Origin: JASFBA01 sp034433695
GTDB taxonomy: Bacteria > Chloroflexota > Chloroflexia > DTKN01
Assembly (NCBI GenBank): GCA_034433695.1
Contig: DAOUAK010000013.1
Span: 1 to 30,890 of the forward strand
DNA: 30,890 nt
Reading direction: 5' to 3'
Position 1 is the stretch's first letter. Every line of letters begins with the position of its first letter. The position numbers and the translations under genes are program-made. Shown here in pieces: positions 22,674 through 30,421 of the stretch. The notes beneath the pieces are model-generated. The model worked only from the letters and a program-made list of their open reading frames with translations, was not told the DNA's origin and did not search any database.

Positions 22674-23900
22674 CTATTCTCGAGAATGTTCCTGTTCCAG
22701 CCGCCGGTAAATGGCCAGGTATTCGGCGATGCGCTCCCGCTCCTTTTCCTGCTCCCTCCGGCGGACCTGCTCCTGGCGGCGGTGGATCTCGCGCTGGACC
22801 TCCTCGGGGCGGGGGACGCGGGCGAAGGTAAAGTCCTCCGCTCCGGCCGTCTGGATGCGCACGTCGCCAAAGTTCAAAATCCAGGCCAATATCCCCGGCT
22901 TCCGGAAGGAAATGTTCTGGATACGGATAAGTTCGCCCGTGCGGCGTTCCTCGCCGAAGATTCCCCAGGGGGTGCGGTAGATGTCATGCATCTGGGTTGC
23001 CGTCAGGGTGTAGATGTCGCCCTTCCAGATCTGATAGCGCCAGACGATTGCGCCCAGGGAGACCGGGATGAGGACGATCGGGATGAGGTAAACCCATCCG
23101 GGAACCGGAAAGGGCAGGATCGGCAGTACGAAGAAACTTGCCGTGGCCAGTACCAGGAACAGGACAGGTGCAAACAGACGGCGCACGAGGAAATACCAGT
23201 GTTTATGCCAGGTGATGTTTTCACCCTCGATGAGGGGGTTGGGAGGGATAAGGAACCACCGGGGACGGGAAGGGGCCGGCCGGTCAGCCGGTTTGGGCGT
23301 TTCCGGGAGTTCCTCGCTGTAGATGTGGCGACGCAGGGTCTGTTCGGTCTGCTGTCGGGAGATCTCGGCGCGGAGTGGTTCCAGGAGGGCCATGATCTCC
23401 TGTTGGGCTTTCTGGGGATTCGGGATCGGGCCGAAGGAAATGTCCATCTCCCGGGCGGCAGTTTCGATGAGGAGGTGGCCGTAGCGGAGCAGGAAGGCCA
23501 GCAGCCCCCTACTGGAGGAACGCACGTTCTGCACGTTGCTCAGCATGGCCTCGCGCACGGCGCGAGAAAGGAGGATGGTCTGTTCAAGGTAGATGAGGCG
23601 CTGGTCGGTCACGATCAGCGCGTCGTTGCGCCAGTCGGTATAGCCGTAGTAGTAGAGCAGAGAGATGCTGACCAGGTAGAAGATGACCGGCAGGACGATG
23701 CCCCAGTTCAGGCCCTGAAAGGACTGGCTGGATAGCCAGAACACCAGGATACCAACCGGCAGGGAGAGCAAGAACAGGGTGCTCCGGCGGGCCAAGACGA
23801 TCCAATGGCGGGTGTAGGCTTTCAGGGGGACTTCGTCGGGTGCCAGTTGGAAGCCGAAGCGCTCCCGGATCGTTTCGGGCGTCAGGGCAGGTTCCGTCAT
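22674..23900 (-). CDS. Membrane protein with two bacterial PH (bPH2) domains
   Basis: 408-residue protein made of two similar halves. Each has two hydrophobic helices (about 35-90 and 245-295) followed by a PH-like domain (about 92-170 and 300-385). The domains carry the typical IVTDQRLIYLEQTILLSRAV and YTLTATQMHDIYRTPWG segments. It ends in a charged, Arg/Glu-rich coiled coil (about 375-408). ATG at 23900 overlaps the yraN stop (ATGA) with GGAGG six bases upstream. Bacterial PH membrane proteins are linked to envelope homeostasis, but this one's role is unknown. Its end lies against the candidate oriC. Confidence 0.82.
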   Translation of the reverse strand: MTEPALTPETIRERFGFQLAPDEVPLKAYTRHWIVLARRSTLFLLSLPVGILVFWLSSQSFQGLNWGIVLPVIFYLVSISLLYYYGYTDWRNDALIVTDQRLIYLEQTILLSRAVREAMLSNVQNVRSSSRGLLAFLLRYGHLLIETAAREMDISFGPIPNPQKAQQEIMALLEPLRAEISRQQTEQTLRRHIYSEELPETPKPADRPAPSRPRWFLIPPNPLIEGENITWHKHWYFLVRRLFAPVLFLVLATASFFVLPILPFPVPGWVYLIPIVLIPVSLGAIVWRYQIWKGDIYTLTATQMHDIYRTPWGIFGEERRTGELIRIQNISFRKPGILAWILNFGDVRIQTAGAEDFTFARVPRPEEVQREIHRRQEQVRRREQEKERERIAEYLAIYRRLEQEHSRE

Positions 23901-24328
23901 TTCTCTCCTCCCTCGGCCCAGACTGCCGCCGGGATCAGGGTTACCCGGGCCGGCCGGCCGGAAGGGTCCACCTCCACGGCCACCACGTCGATGCGCCAGG
24001 AGACGTCCTCCAGGTCGTGGGCCTGGAGGTAGGCCTCCGCCAGACGCAAAAGGCGCTGCTGCTTGGCCGGCGTGATCGATTCCTCGGCGCTGCCGCAGAG
24101 GTCTCCGCGCCGGCAACGCACCTCGACAAAGACCCAGTCGCCGCCCTGCCGGCCCACCAGGTCGAGTTCGCCCTGCCGGCAGTGCCAGTTGCGCTCCACG
24201 ATCTCATAGCCCTGCCGCCGCAGGAAACCCTCGGCCACTGCCTCGCCGAAGCGCCCCAGCCGGCGACGCCCCGCCCTTTTTGTGGAGGGTTCTGCCCCCT
24301 TGCGGTGGCTTTCTGACCGGCCGGCCAT
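23897..24328 (-). CDS. yraN: YraN/UPF0102 family protein (endonuclease-like fold)
   Basis: 143-residue protein of the YraN family with a restriction-endonuclease-like fold of unknown role. Visible: LGRFGEAVAEGFLRRQGYEI, ERNWHCRQGELDLV and DWVFVEVRCRR, which hold the conserved Glu-Asp-Glu-X-Arg residues. ATG at 24328 with AGGAGG six bases upstream; the longer frame upstream lies in intergenic repeats. First gene of a two-gene unit with the PH protein. Confidence 0.9.
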   Translation of the reverse strand: MAGRSESHRKGAEPSTKRAGRRRLGRFGEAVAEGFLRRQGYEIVERNWHCRQGELDLVGRQGGDWVFVEVRCRRGDLCGSAEESITPAKQQRLLRLAEAYLQAHDLEDVSWRIDVVAVEVDPSGRPARVTLIPAAVWAEGGEK

Positions 24329-24346
24329 GGCGATCCTCCTGGCTTT

Positions 24347-24375
24347 ATTATAGGCCAACCGGCCCGGCAAGGCAA
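24347..24375 (-). promoter_or_regulatory. Promoter of yraN and the PH protein
   Basis: TTGCCT (24375-24370), 17-bp spacer, TATAAT (24352-24347). The -10 is perfect and the -35 weak. The leader is only about 11 nt, so the ribosome binding site is close to the 5' end. Confidence 0.65.
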
Positions 24376-24751
24376 GCCGACGAAGAAATCGGGACACACT
24401 TGCCGACTCGTTCCAGCGGGGCCGTTCCAGTCCCCAACCCCGGTTGGCCGATCCCATCCGGTACAGGCGGTTTGGGAACCGCCCCTCCCGGAAGGTACGG
24501 GCAAGTATCTTGCCTGCCCGTACAGGTTGGTGTTTCCCCCCTGCCCTGCCAAACTGACATTCCGCGTTCGTCTCGATGGGGCCGGTGGGAAAAGGCGTGG
24601 CATAGGCTTCCCGGCCTGTGCCCGAAATCCCGTACGATAGACTGAAACAGATGCTTCCGGTACCTACTGCGGCTCGACCTTCCACGCCTCCCCCATCCAA
24701 CCCGGCTGCTTTCAGGCAAGGGGATGGACCGGGTCGGGCCTTCCATCCCCT
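24376..24751. other. 376-bp intergenic region with hairpin repeats
   Basis: No gene is seen. It contains GGCGGTT-TGGG-AACCGCC (24466-24483) and GTACGGGCA-11nt-TGCCCGTAC (24495-24523). The second can refold as GGCAAG-TAT-CTTGCC. Hairpins of this kind recall short interspersed repeats in Chloroflexota. At the right end, AAGGGGATGGA-13nt-TCCATCCCCTT (24718-24752) meets the nitroreductase stop codon. Confidence 0.6.
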
Positions 24752-24752
24752 T
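24718..24752 (-). terminator. Hairpin at the nitroreductase stop, terminator candidate
   Basis: 11-bp perfect stem AAGGGGATGGA/TCCATCCCCTT directly after the stop codon on the minus strand. No T-tract follows, so it may terminate poorly or protect the mRNA end. Confidence 0.4.
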
Positions 24753-25372
24753 CAGAACCGCAGCGGCAGGCGCAGGCGGCGCAGGAGGAGGCCCAGCACG
24801 CCGGAGCGGATGCGGCCGGCCCGGGCCCGCGCTTCGGGGGAGCGGTTGCCGTAGACATCGTAGTGGACGACTTCGGCCAGGGCCTTGCGCGGTGGCGGAG
24901 GGGGATTTTCGGCCGGGAAGCCCACCGTGAGCAACCCGATCACCTCCGTATGCGCCGGCAACTTGAGGATGTCGGCGATGGCCTTCCGGTCCAGCCCGCC
25001 GACCCAGCACGTCCCCAGCCCCAAGGCGGTGGCCTGGAGCATCATCTGGCAGCCGGCCAGGGCTACGTCCTCGCGCAGGAACTGCCGGTAGATGGCGTTC
25101 CGGGCATCCCCACAGAGGACGATGAGGAGCGGGGCATCTTCCACGTGCGCCCAGCGAACAAAGTAGTAGGCGGCGTTCTGGGCCACCTGGCGACGGATGG
25201 CCGGGTCGCGGACGACGATAAAGGCCCAGGGCTGGCGGTTGCTGGCCGAGGGAGCCCAGCGGCCGGCCTCCAGGATTTGCCGGAGCATCTCCTCCGGCAC
25301 CGGCTCCGGCCGGTAGCGGCGGATGCTGCGCCGGCTCCGGAGCAGGTCCAGAAGCGTCTCCGGGGAGATCAT
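24752..25372 (-). CDS. Nitroreductase-family flavoprotein (first copy)
   Basis: 206-residue FMN-dependent oxidoreductase. Family features: LRSRRSIRRYRPEPVPEEML at the N-terminus, APSASNRQPWAFIVVRD (substrate/FMN contact) and TALGLGTCWVGGLDRKA near the middle, ending in a basic tail. ATG at 25372 overlaps the stop of the upstream gene (ATGA), so translation is coupled. Last gene of a three-gene unit with another nitroreductase. Substrate unknown. Confidence 0.88.
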   Translation of the reverse strand: MISPETLLDLLRSRRSIRRYRPEPVPEEMLRQILEAGRWAPSASNRQPWAFIVVRDPAIRRQVAQNAAYYFVRWAHVEDAPLLIVLCGDARNAIYRQFLREDVALAGCQMMLQATALGLGTCWVGGLDRKAIADILKLPAHTEVIGLLTVGFPAENPPPPPRKALAEVVHYDVYGNRSPEARARAGRIRSGVLGLLLRRLRLPLRF

Positions 25373-26265
25373 GCCGGCCCTCCCTTCAGCCCATCCCGCA
25401 GGCGGGAGAGCCATCGGCCCATTTCCTCCTGCTCGGAGACCCCCAGGGAGGACCAGGGAGCGAAGAAGTAGCGGTCCGTGTCGGCCTCGACCTGCTCGCG
25501 GAAGGTGCATCCGGCGGCGGTCAGGTGGGGCGCTTCGTCCGGCCCCTCCAGCCAGCCGCGGGAGCGCAGTTCCGCCAGCGCTTCGGCATAGACCTGGGGG
25601 GAATGGCCGCGGTGGGCCAGGCGGGAGGAGAGCGTCTCCAGCGAATCGGCCTGGCCGCGCCAGAGGAGGGTGAGCGCCTCCAGGGCGGGGGCACTCAGGC
25701 CGGAGGGACGCCAGGCGGCCAGGTGGGCATCGTCGCGGTAGGCGTTCAGGCAGGAGATGGCCTGCTCGATGTAGGGAAGTGGGGGCATCTCCGGCGGCAT
25801 GAGTTTCCAGGACAGGCGCATGGACCAGGGTTCCGGCGGAGGCGGGGACTCCAGGGCAGCCCGGACCAGCCGGCCGAGCAGGCCGGCCAGCCGGGCCGAA
25901 TCGGCCGGGGGAAGGGGATCGGCCCGGGCCATCCGGTCTCGCATCTCCTCGATGGCGTGGAGGAGCATCCGGTGGGCGGACTCGGTGAGGAGGTACTCCC
26001 CACTCCCCACTTCGACCAGGTGGCCTTTCTCTGCCAGAGATTCCAGTCGGGCCTGATAGAGGGCCGCCGCGGTGTAGGGGATGCGCACCTGGAGGCGGTC
26101 GGGGCTGGTGGTCTCCGGCTCGAAGGTAAGAGCGGCCAGCAGGATTCCCAAAGAAGGACCGTCCAGCCCGTATTCCCGGCCCAGCCGGCTCATCACCGGT
26201 TCGTAGTGGGGGTAGATGGCTTCCCAGGCCTCCCGAACCCGTTGCCAAAGGGCTTGCACGTCCAT
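25369..26265 (-). CDS. SCO6745-like protein with putative winged-helix region
   Basis: 298-residue soluble protein. About residues 75-110 hold a LESLAEKGHLVEVGSGEYLL segment reading like a winged helix, and a similar LRSRGWLEGPDEAPHLTAAG segment appears near 250. The C-terminus has EADTDRYFFAPWSSLG, a pattern I associate with SCO6745-family proteins, of unclear function. ATG at 26265 lies four bases after the upstream nitroreductase stop, with AAGGTGG upstream. A regulator or accessory for the flanking nitroreductases is plausible but not shown. Confidence 0.6.
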   Translation of the reverse strand: MDVQALWQRVREAWEAIYPHYEPVMSRLGREYGLDGPSLGILLAALTFEPETTSPDRLQVRIPYTAAALYQARLESLAEKGHLVEVGSGEYLLTESAHRMLLHAIEEMRDRMARADPLPPADSARLAGLLGRLVRAALESPPPPEPWSMRLSWKLMPPEMPPLPYIEQAISCLNAYRDDAHLAAWRPSGLSAPALEALTLLWRGQADSLETLSSRLAHRGHSPQVYAEALAELRSRGWLEGPDEAPHLTAAGCTFREQVEADTDRYFFAPWSSLGVSEQEEMGRWLSRLRDGLKGGPA

Positions 26266-26269
26266 CGTT

Positions 26270-26779
26270 TCACCACCTTGTGTAGCGCACCAGTTCGGAG
26301 ATTTCCTTGCGCTTCTTCGGCTTGGGGGAATCGGCCGGGTAGCCCAGGGGAGTGAAGACCACCGGCTCCATCTCCGGGGGCAGTCCCAACACCTCCCGCG
26401 CCGCCGCCGGGTCAAAGGCGGCGACCCAGCAGGTGCCCAGCCCCAGCGCCGTGGCCGCCAGGATGATGTGGTCCATCACGATGGCCGCGTCCACGTCGGC
26501 ATAGTTCTTGCCGTCCTTCCGCGTCCAGGCCTGGTTGGGGAGCGTGCAAACCCCCAGGATGAGGGGGGCCTGCACGAACCAGGAGGCGCCGTAGATGCGG
26601 CCCAGTTCCTTCTCCCGGCCGGCCGTGGGGATGACGAAAATCTGAAAGGCCTGTCGGTTGGCCGCCGTGGGCGCCAGCCGGCCCGCTTCCAGAATTCGTT
26701 GGACCTTTTCCTCCTCCACCGGATCGCTCCGGTAGGCCCGCACACTGTAGCGTCGAGAGACCACTTCGAAGAAGTCCAT
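26270..26779 (-). CDS. Nitroreductase-family flavoprotein (second copy)
   Basis: 169-residue FMN oxidoreductase with DFFEVVSRRYSVRAYRSDPV, GRLAPTAANRQAFQIFVIP and ALGLGTCWVAAFDPAAAREV. It is shorter than the other copy. ATG at 26779 has AGGAGG five bases upstream. First gene of the three-gene unit. The two copies differ clearly, so they are not a recent duplication. Substrate unknown. Confidence 0.88.
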   Translation of the reverse strand: MDFFEVVSRRYSVRAYRSDPVEEEKVQRILEAGRLAPTAANRQAFQIFVIPTAGREKELGRIYGASWFVQAPLILGVCTLPNQAWTRKDGKNYADVDAAIVMDHIILAATALGLGTCWVAAFDPAAAREVLGLPPEMEPVVFTPLGYPADSPKPKKRKEISELVRYTRW

Positions 26780-26810
26780 GCCATCCTCCTCGTAAAGAAG
26801 CGTTACTTTT

Positions 26811-26839
26811 ATTATACCATTTTTGCAATAAAATGCCAA
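26811..26839 (-). promoter_or_regulatory. Promoter of the nitroreductase operon with internal dyad
   Basis: TTGGCA (26839-26834), 17-bp spacer, TATAAT (26816-26811) with an extended TGG before the -10. The spacer holds CATTTT-TGCAAT-AAAATG (26818-26835), an 18-bp dyad suited to a repressor that would block polymerase. Confidence 0.8.
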
Positions 26840-26843
26840 ACAG

Positions 26844-26872
26844 TTGCGCATTTTCCTTTGGCGTTGTACAAT
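26844..26872 (+). promoter_or_regulatory. Promoter of tatA-gmhA
   Basis: TTGCGC (26844-26849, poor match), 17-bp spacer, TACAAT (26867-26872). It is divergent from the nitroreductase promoter only five bases away, so the two may be co-regulated. Confidence 0.5.
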
Positions 26873-26921
26873 AGGTGCGCTCGGCCGTTTCGTAGCACCG
26901 GCCGGAACCGGAGGAAAGACG

Positions 26922-27104
26922 ATGTTCCGACAATTCGGCGTGCCCGAACTGCTCATTATTCTGCTTATCCTTCTCCTCATCTTCGGCGCATCCCGTCTGC
27001 CGCAGTTGGGCCGGGCCATCGGGCGGACGATCCGCGAGTTGCGCGAGGGATTGTCCGGGAAAGGGGAGGAGAAGGACGGGGGGGAGGATCAGGAGCAACG
27101 GTGA
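26922..27104 (+). CDS. tatA: Twin-arginine translocase subunit TatA
   Basis: 60-residue membrane protein. A short N-terminus and one hydrophobic helix, ELLIILLILLLIFGASRLPQ, are followed by an amphipathic helix and a charged tail. ATG at 26922 has GGAGG seven bases upstream. It is the pore-forming subunit of the Tat system; no tatC is in the window. Its stop overlaps the gmhA-like start (GTGA). The charged tail is short. Confidence 0.92.
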   Translation: MFRQFGVPELLIILLILLLIFGASRLPQLGRAIGRTIRELREGLSGKGEEKDGGEDQEQR

Positions 27105-27700
27105 AAAAAGTTCTGGAGGAACGGCAGGCCCTCCTGGCCCGGATCGAGGGGGCTTTCCGGGAGAGCCTGGCGCTGAAGGAGCAGGTGCTCTCCGACCACA
27201 CCCCCGTCATCGCCGCCATGGCCGAAGCGCTCATCGGCTGTCTGCGGCAGGGAGGGAAAGTTCTCTTCTGCGGAAACGGGGGAAGCGCCGCCGATGCCCA
27301 GCACCTGGCCGCCGAACTGGTCAACCGCTTCCTCAAGGAACGGCCGGCCCTCCCGGCCCTCGCCCTGACCACCGACACCTCCATCCTCACCGCCACGGCC
27401 AACGACCGGGCCTTTGCCGAGGTCTTTGCCCGCCAGGTGGAAGCCCTGGGTCGGGAAGGGGATATCCTCTTCCTCCTCAGCACCAGCGGACGCTCGGAGA
27501 ACCTCCACCGCGCCGTCTCCGCCGCCCGGGCCCGCCGGATGCACGTCCTGGCCCTCCTGGGCGGCGACGGCGGGGGTCTTCCGGAGCAATGCGACCTGGC
27601 CCTGGTGGTGCCCTCCGCCCTCTCTCCGCGGGTGCAGGAACTCCACATCCTGATCGGCCACATCCTCTGCGAGGCTGTGGAAGCGGCCCTCTTCCCATAA
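27101..27700 (+). CDS. gmhA: SIS-domain phosphoheptose isomerase (GmhA-like)
   Basis: 199-residue SIS protein. It likely converts sedoheptulose 7-phosphate to D-glycero-D-manno-heptose 7-phosphate. Phosphate-sugar site: LFCGNGGSAADAQHLAAELV (about 56-75), and LLSTSGRSENLHRAV further on. GTG at 27101 overlaps tatA. An AGGAG lies five bases upstream. Heptose use in the envelope or glycoproteins is plausible; no other heptose gene is adjacent. SIS homologues of other sugar phosphates remain possible. Confidence 0.85.
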   Translation: MKKVLEERQALLARIEGAFRESLALKEQVLSDHTPVIAAMAEALIGCLRQGGKVLFCGNGGSAADAQHLAAELVNRFLKERPALPALALTTDTSILTATANDRAFAEVFARQVEALGREGDILFLLSTSGRSENLHRAVSAARARRMHVLALLGGDGGGLPEQCDLALVVPSALSPRVQELHILIGHILCEAVEAALFP

Positions 27701-27777
27701 GGGCACCCCCGATTTTTCGGGCGTCGTGGTGGGTTTGAATCCGCCGGATCGGCCGTGCCCCTGGGTGAGGGAGAATG

Positions 27778-27786
27778 TGGTATAAT
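27778..27786 (+). promoter_or_regulatory. Extended -10 promoter of the exonuclease-WYL gene
   Basis: TGGTATAAT, a consensus extended -10 with no clear -35 at 17 bp. The start codon GTG at 27805 follows closely. Confidence 0.55.
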
Positions 27787-27804
27787 GGGGAACAGGAGGA
27801 TGCC

Positions 27805-28647
27805 GTGGCCGACCCTTTGCTTTCTCTGCCGCTTTACCAGGTGACCTTTGCCGTGCTCGACGTGGAGACCACCGGGCTATATCCGGCTCTGGGCGATGCC
27901 ATCTGCGAGGTGGCCGTCGTGCGCGGATGCGATGGCCGGATCCTGAGCCAGTACCAGCAACTGGTGGACCCCGGCCGGCCGATTTCGCCCGAGGCCTATG
28001 CCGTCAACCGCATCAGCAGCGACCTCCTGCGCGGGGCTCCGTCCTTTGACCGCATCGCCGATCAGGTGCTGGCCTGCCTGGAGGGAGCCGCCGTGGTGGC
28101 CCATAACGCCCCGTTCGATCTTTCCTTCCTGGTCGCCGCGCTGGAGGAGATCGGCCGGCCCGTTCCCAGCAATCCGGTGGTGGATACCCTGGCCCTGGCA
28201 CGCCACTGCTACGGCTTTCCCAGCAACAGCCTCCAGGCGGTGGCCGGCCGGCTGGGCATCGTCTCCGCGCGCCGCCACCGCGCTCTGGGCGATGCCCGGG
28301 CCACCTGGCGGGTGCTGGAGTTTTTCATCCAGGACCTGCAATCCCGCTGGGGAATTGCCACCCTGGGGGAACTGATTCGGGCCCAGGGAGGTCCGATTCC
28401 CTGGCCCCGCTCGCTGCCTCGGGAGAGGTTGCCTGTGGTCCTGGCCGAGGCCTTGGAAAGGAGACGACCCCTCCTCCTGCGCTACTGTTCGTCGGAAGGG
28501 CAGGTAACCGAGCGGACGGTCGAGCCGTTGCGGGTCGGGGCCTACCAGGGGGCCGTCTACCTGGTGGCCCGCTGCCTGCTGCGCGGCGAGCAGCGCACCT
28601 TTCGCCTGGACCGCATCCTGGAGATGCATCTGTACGATGGGGTCTGA
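27805..28647 (+). CDS. DEDDh 3'-5' exonuclease fused to a C-terminal WYL domain
   Basis: 280-residue fusion. Residues about 12-175 form a DnaQ-like DEDDh exonuclease: Asp19/Glu21 in VLDVETTGL, Asp105 in AHNAPFDLSF, His158 and Asp163 in RRHRALGDAR, so all acidic residues and the His are present. Residues about 208-277 resemble a WYL domain: LPVVLAEALERRRPLLLRY, VEPLRVG, VYLVARC and RTFRLDRI. WYL domains bind ligand or nucleic acid and often control DNA-damage or defence genes. I chose GTG at 27805 because AGGAGG lies five bases upstream. The neighbour is a HerA-like ATPase. It is not the main Pol III epsilon by architecture. Confidence 0.82.
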   Translation: MADPLLSLPLYQVTFAVLDVETTGLYPALGDAICEVAVVRGCDGRILSQYQQLVDPGRPISPEAYAVNRISSDLLRGAPSFDRIADQVLACLEGAAVVAHNAPFDLSFLVAALEEIGRPVPSNPVVDTLALARHCYGFPSNSLQAVAGRLGIVSARRHRALGDARATWRVLEFFIQDLQSRWGIATLGELIRAQGGPIPWPRSLPRERLPVVLAEALERRRPLLLRYCSSEGQVTERTVEPLRVGAYQGAVYLVARCLLRGEQRTFRLDRILEMHLYDGV

Positions 28648-28686
28648 AGTAAGCGCATAGCAACGCGGGCCCTTCTTTCATCGGTT

Positions 28687-28726
28687 TGGCACAAAATTTG
28701 CCAGCCGGCCCGGCCGATGATACAAT
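28687..28726 (+). promoter_or_regulatory. Promoter of the HerA-like gene with a dyad over the -35
   Basis: TTGCCA (28698-28703), 17-bp spacer, TACAAT (28721-28726). A TGGCA-CAAAATT-TGCCA dyad (28687-28703) overlaps the -35 and may bind a repressor. Confidence 0.68.
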
Positions 28727-28744
28727 ATCCCCGGAGGGTGGCCG

Positions 28745-30421
28745 ATGAGCGAACAGAACCGTCTGGGCATCGTCGTCTCCGGCTCGCTGGCCGAGGGGCT
28801 GACCGTCCGGCTGGACGGCCAGGTCTCGGTCGAGGATGTCGCCGTGGGCCGCTACGTCGTCATCGAGGGCGAGCGGCGGCGCTTCTTCGGCATGGTCACC
28901 GACGTGCGGCTGGGCCTCCTGAGCGAGCACTTTCGCCTCACCCCGCCGCCCGTCTCCGACCCCTTCGTCGCCCAGGTCGTGCGCGGCAGCGGCACCTTTG
29001 GCCTGCTCGAGGTGGCCCCCCTGCTCACCCTGCCGGCTGGCGAGGAGGCGACCCTGGAGGGCCCCCAGCCCGTCAAGACCATCCCGGCCCACTTTGCCCC
29101 GGTCTATCCGGCCAGCCCCCAGGCCGTGGCCGCCGTCTTCGGGAGGGAGGACGAACGCCACTTTCGCATCGGCACGCCGGTGGACATGGAGGATGTGCCC
29201 ATCTGCCTGGACCTGGGCCGGCTGGTGGAACGCTCCAGCGGCATCTTCGGCAAATCGGGCACCGGCAAAACCTTCCTCACCCGTCTCCTTCTGGTGGGCA
29301 TCGCCCAGCGCAATGCCGCCGTCAGCCTGGTCTTTGATATGCATAACGAGTACGGCTGGGAGGGCTCTTTCGAGGACCCCCGCTACGGCAAGGTGCGCGG
29401 CCTGAAGCGGCTGTTCCCGGAAAAGGTGGCCATCTTTACCCTGGATCCTTCCTCCTCGCGTCGCCGGCAGGTCCCTTTCGACTTCACCGTGGAAATTCCC
29501 TACGACCAGGTGATGCCCCAGGATGTCGAGATGCTCCGCGATACGCTGGACCTCTCCCCAGCGGCCCTGGACGCCGTCTACCGCTTGTGGGAAAAATTGG
29601 GGACGACCTGGCTGCGCACCTTTCTGGACATGGAAAGTGCCGAGGAACTGGATGGACTGGCCGCCGCCTACGGACTGCACGCCGGCTCGCTCCAGGCCCT
29701 CCACCGCAAACTGGGCCGGCTGCGCCGGCTCAAGTTCCTGCGCCCCGAAGTTACCGACGATTCGGTGGCCCGGATCATGGAATGTCTGAACACGGGAATC
29801 CACGTCGTACTGGAGTTCGGCGGCTACTCCGACCTTACCGCCTACGTCCTGGTGGCCAACCTCCTCACCCGTCGCATCCATGAGGCTTACGTCCAGGCGA
29901 TGGAACGCTACCTGGGCGAAGGAGGGCCGGAGCCGCGTCCCCTGCTTATCACCATCGAGGAGGCGCACAAATTCCTGGGGCCGGAGGTGGCCGCCCAGAC
30001 GGCCTTTGGCACCATCGCCCGCGAGATGCGCAAATACAATGTCACCCTGCTGGTGGTCGACCAGCGTCCCTCCGGCATCGATAGCGAAGTCATGAGCCAG
30101 ATCGGCACGCGCATCACCTACCTCCTGGATGAGGAAAAGGACATTGCCGCCATCCTGGGCGGCATGGCCGGGGCCGGCCGATTGCGGACGGTGCTGGCCC
30201 GGCTGGATACGCAGAAACAGGCCCTCATCCTGGGCCACGCCGTGCCGATGCCGGTGGTGATTCAGACCCGGGAATACGGGACACCGGAATCGTACCGCGA
30301 CCTGGGTGCCTTCCTGGAGGGGGCCGAACTGGCCCGAGAGCTCGGCCGGAAGGGTGCGGATCGGAAGCCCGCACCTCCATCCCCGCTGCGCGCAGGCAGC
30401 GAGGAGGAGGACTGGCTGTAG
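28745..30421 (+). CDS. HerA/FtsK-type ATPase (DNA translocase)
   Basis: 558-residue ATPase of the HerA/VirB4 branch, which pumps or remodels DNA, often with a nuclease partner such as NurA. The N-terminal HAS-barrel-like domain covers about 1-145. Walker A GKSGTGKT (169-176), Walker B LLITIEEAH (400-408) and the VDQRPSGID motif (438-446) follow. The C-terminus is a polar tail. ATG at 28745 has GGAGG seven bases upstream. Its stop overlaps the priA start by one base (TAGTG). No nurA is adjacent; the upstream exonuclease-WYL protein is the nearest nuclease. Confidence 0.88.
   Translation: MSEQNRLGIVVSGSLAEGLTVRLDGQVSVEDVAVGRYVVIEGERRRFFGMVTDVRLGLLSEHFRLTPPPVSDPFVAQVVRGSGTFGLLEVAPLLTLPAGEEATLEGPQPVKTIPAHFAPVYPASPQAVAAVFGREDERHFRIGTPVDMEDVPICLDLGRLVERSSGIFGKSGTGKTFLTRLLLVGIAQRNAAVSLVFDMHNEYGWEGSFEDPRYGKVRGLKRLFPEKVAIFTLDPSSSRRRQVPFDFTVEIPYDQVMPQDVEMLRDTLDLSPAALDAVYRLWEKLGTTWLRTFLDMESAEELDGLAAAYGLHAGSLQALHRKLGRLRRLKFLRPEVTDDSVARIMECLNTGIHVVLEFGGYSDLTAYVLVANLLTRRIHEAYVQAMERYLGEGGPEPRPLLITIEEAHKFLGPEVAAQTAFGTIAREMRKYNVTLLVVDQRPSGIDSEVMSQIGTRITYLLDEEKDIAAILGGMAGAGRLRTVLARLDTQKQALILGHAVPMPVVIQTREYGTPESYRDLGAFLEGAELARELGRKGADRKPAPPSPLRAGSEEEDWL

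Noticed and set aside
27708..27721. Terminator after the gmhA-like gene
   Set aside because: The stem CCCGA/TCGGG is only five pairs with no T-tract after it.
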